Shown: positions 30,199 through 31,275 of the stretch, in pieces
How the letters are laid out: the number at the start of each line of letters is the position of its first letter
Numbering within the stretch: position 1 is the stretch's first letter
DNA from: Bacillota bacterium
GTDB taxonomy: Bacteria; Bacillota; Clostridia; Peptostreptococcales; Anaerovoracaceae
Length of the DNA: 31,275 nucleotides
Reading direction: 5' to 3'
Assembly: GCA_016293805.1 (NCBI GenBank)
Contig: JAEDDI010000023.1
Span: 1-31,275 of the forward strand
Position numbers and translations under genes: made by a program
Notes under the pieces: generated by a model
What the model was told of the DNA's origin: nothing
What the model saw: only the letters and a program-made list of their open reading frames with translations
The model's database searches: none

Positions 30199-30645
30199 TC
30201 AGCCATGCAGATTAATCATCACAAACGACAAAACAAATAGAACAACACTTGCCGCAGCTGCTGCAGAAAATCCTATAAATATTCTTCTGTTCCTGTTATG
30301 CCTCATTATACACAGCTGGCCGCAGACCGGATTAGAAAATTCAAGTCTTTCGATTGCATCGCTGACAAGTATATACTGCCTTATCCAGTTACCTATCAGA
30401 ACAATTCCGAGAATCAGTCCACTTACTGACATCGTCAGGTAAAACAGCCCGCCTTCCAGGTCAATCAGTGATACTGACTTTTTAGTTTCATATATTATCC
30501 CTAAAAATGCCATTACAATCGCTGCTATGGCAATAAGCAGATTTTTCTGCTTTCTGCTGTATTCCGAAGCGATAAGTTTTCTGTCTGCATCCGGTACCGG
30601 AATATCCTGACTATCGGTGTAAAAGACAAGAACATTGCTGATGTC
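30199..30645 (-). pseudogene. Membrane-protein gene, N-terminus lost at a mobile-element junction
   Basis: An ATG-initiated frame of 104 residues exists from 30513, but the reading frame stays open for 44 more codons upstream to 30645. Those codons look like real protein: a polar stretch with PVPDADRKLIASEYSRKQK, then a membrane helix NLLIAIAAIVMAFLGIIY that the ATG would cut in half. No ATG, GTG or TTG start lies in this extension, and a stop occurs at 30646-30648. The gene therefore seems to have lost its start where mobile DNA begins. Three membrane segments remain. If the ATG at 30513 is used, a short product could still be made. Confidence 0.55.
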
Positions 30646-30723
30646 TTATGACGTCACCTATGATACATCAAATAGCGCCCGTCATGGCTTTTTGAACTTT
30701 CATTTTGCCGTGCGGCGCGCCAT

Positions 30724-30935
30724 TTATGCACCAGTTTTCCTTTTGTGCTCGGCTGCAATTTTGTTTTGCACCAGTTTCCAGGTATCCTTGTCAACGATTG
30801 CGGGATGGGAATTTTCAACATAGTATTGCCGAATAGCTCTATTGTTTACCATAGATTTATGGGTCAAGAAATTTGGTGTATAAGTTTTTTGAAGCAGAGC
30901 ATCGCCCATATATTTCTCGTTTGTGAGAATACTAT
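30724..30935 (-). pseudogene. Fragment of a large serine recombinase (recombinase domain)
   Basis: About 70 codons match the middle of Tn4451/TndX-type serine recombinases: SILTNEKYMGDALLQKTY, then NNRAIRQYYVENSHPAIV and TWKLVQNKIAAEHKRK. This is the Recombinase (PF07508-type) DNA-binding region. Both the N-terminal catalytic domain and the C-terminal zinc/coiled-coil region are missing. The residues before the match look unrelated, and a stop follows soon after. It is a remnant of an integrated mobile element. Confidence 0.8.
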
Positions 30936-31117
30936 CCGTCCCATTACAGAGGATGATAAAAAAACTTACTGGGATCGGTAGCTTCTGACTGATCGGGTAG
31001 TTGAACAGCGAGGAAAACATGATTTTCCATCACGCTATTAAGCAGGGAAGCCGCATGATGAACGCCTTTGAGCACAATGGAAATCATAAGATCCAACTTC
31101 TATTTCGACAAGGTTTT
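30936..31117. other. Mobile-element remnant DNA without recognised gene
   Basis: Between the recombinase fragment and the tandem repeat I see no convincing coding frame on either strand and no known RNA. The frames that cross it lack ribosome sites and family motifs. It is probably decayed element sequence. Confidence 0.4.
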
Positions 31118-31150
31118 GCGTAGAGACGCGTAGAGACGCGCCTCTCTGCG
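31118..31150. repeat. Tandem 10-bp direct repeat with hairpin
   Basis: GCGTAGAGAC occurs twice in a row (31118-31127, 31128-31137). The second copy can fold with the adjacent TCTCTGCG (CGTAGAGA 31129-31136 with 31143-31150). It lies 3 bp upstream of the -35 of the promoter at 31153-31182. Confidence 0.7.
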
Positions 31151-31152
31151 GA

Positions 31153-31182
31153 TTGACAAGCGAGCCTTTACTATGGTACAAT
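31153..31182 (+). promoter_or_regulatory. Strong rightward promoter near the window edge
   Basis: TTGACA (31153-31158), 18-bp spacer, TACAAT (31177-31182) with TGG extended -10. The predicted start is near 31189. Confidence 0.8.
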
Positions 31183-31232
31183 ATAATTCCAAAATTTGTG
31201 TGGATTTTTCTGGAACATCGCATCCATTTTTC

Positions 31233-31266
31233 GCCACGCGCCCTTGCTGGGTGTGTGGCTTTTTTC
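31233..31266 (+). terminator. Leader terminator/attenuator before an off-window gene
   Basis: An 11-bp stem GCCACGCGCCC/GGGTGTGTGGC (two G-U pairs, 5-nt loop) is followed by TTTTTT. It ends a leader of about 75 nt. A ribosome-site-like GGGAGGA occupies the last bases of the window (31269-31275), so a gene probably begins just beyond. Confidence 0.8.
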
Positions 31267-31275
31267 ATGGGAGGA

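Noticed and set aside
30635..30723. Short palindrome TGACGTCA and GATGT/ACATC repeat as the recombinase attachment site
   Set aside because: The position is suggestive, but without the other end of the element or an empty site the core cannot be defined.
650..31268. Many 60-270 codon open frames opposite or inside the listed genes, for example 2434-3240 (+) over argD and 5969-6715 (+) over argC
   Set aside because: They lie antisense to or out of frame with proteins that carry full catalytic motifs, lack ribosome sites, and have Cys/Ser/His-rich compositions typical of shadow frames.
31038..31268. 76-codon minus-strand frame at the right edge
   Set aside because: It runs antisense through a promoter, a tandem repeat and a terminator, and shows no domain.
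1..31275. CRISPR arrays, rRNA genes, insertion-sequence transposases
   Set aside because: No regularly spaced repeats, rRNA segments or transposase motifs were seen; the only mobile-element trace is the recombinase fragment near the right edge.

Overview
The window is about 31 kb of a low-to-mid GC Gram-positive chromosome, most likely an anaerobic member of the Clostridia (Eubacteriales). The support is strong AGGAGG ribosome sites, classic sigma-A promoters with 16-18 bp spacers, abundant hairpin/U-tract terminators, a TPP riboswitch, LL-diaminopimelate aminotransferase (DapL), NADP-type glutamate dehydrogenase and a CaiB/BaiF CoA-transferase behind a Rex-like operator. Genus cannot be read from the sequence. 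Genes are tightly packed and almost all lie on the minus strand. The exceptions are an XRE regulator, gdhA and coaBC.

Layout. 1-233: two tandem tRNA-Lys(CTT) genes with a tRNA promoter. 252-2052: a VOC enzyme and a MATE exporter. 2098-6291: the arginine operon argC-argJ-argB-argD read leftward, with two adjacent ARG boxes in front of argC. 6598-6948: a small XRE regulator. 6990-10022: a thiamine-precursor uptake operon (thiamine-binding DUF77 protein, ThiX, ThiY, ThiZ) behind a TPP riboswitch with its own terminator. 10168-11499: gdhA. 11658-12745: glyoxalase-like protein and YbaK editing domain. 12795-15249: cysK-metY, preceded by a 24-codon leader peptide with tandem Cys codons. 15344-16549: coaBC. 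16554-17370: IscR-like Rrf2 regulator plus a small unknown protein. 17407-19330: TPM-domain protein plus a zinc-ribbon membrane protein. 19368-20781: NSS sodium symporter. 20821-22038: dapL behind a complex leader. 22337-24275: unknown protein and the CoA-transferase. 24290-30198: hydrolase, thioesterase, GNAT, ThrH, HAD, CAT-like and XRE/zinc-ribbon proteins, with several unknowns.

30199-31275 is a junction with mobile DNA. It holds a membrane-protein gene that has lost its N-terminus, a fragment of a large serine recombinase, and a strong rightward promoter with a short leader and terminator. That last unit ends at a ribosome-binding site at the very edge, so a cargo gene probably starts just outside.

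The metabolic theme is nitrogen and sulfur amino-acid metabolism: arginine from glutamate, glutamate from ammonia, cysteine and homocysteine from sulfide, the lysine/peptidoglycan precursor, and pantetheine from cysteine. Much of it appears to be under RNA-level control. The most interesting candidates are the Cys-Cys leader peptide before cysK, the doubled promoter-terminator leader with Rex-like palindromes before dapL, and a repeated arrangement in which a gene's ribosome site directly follows an intrinsic terminator.
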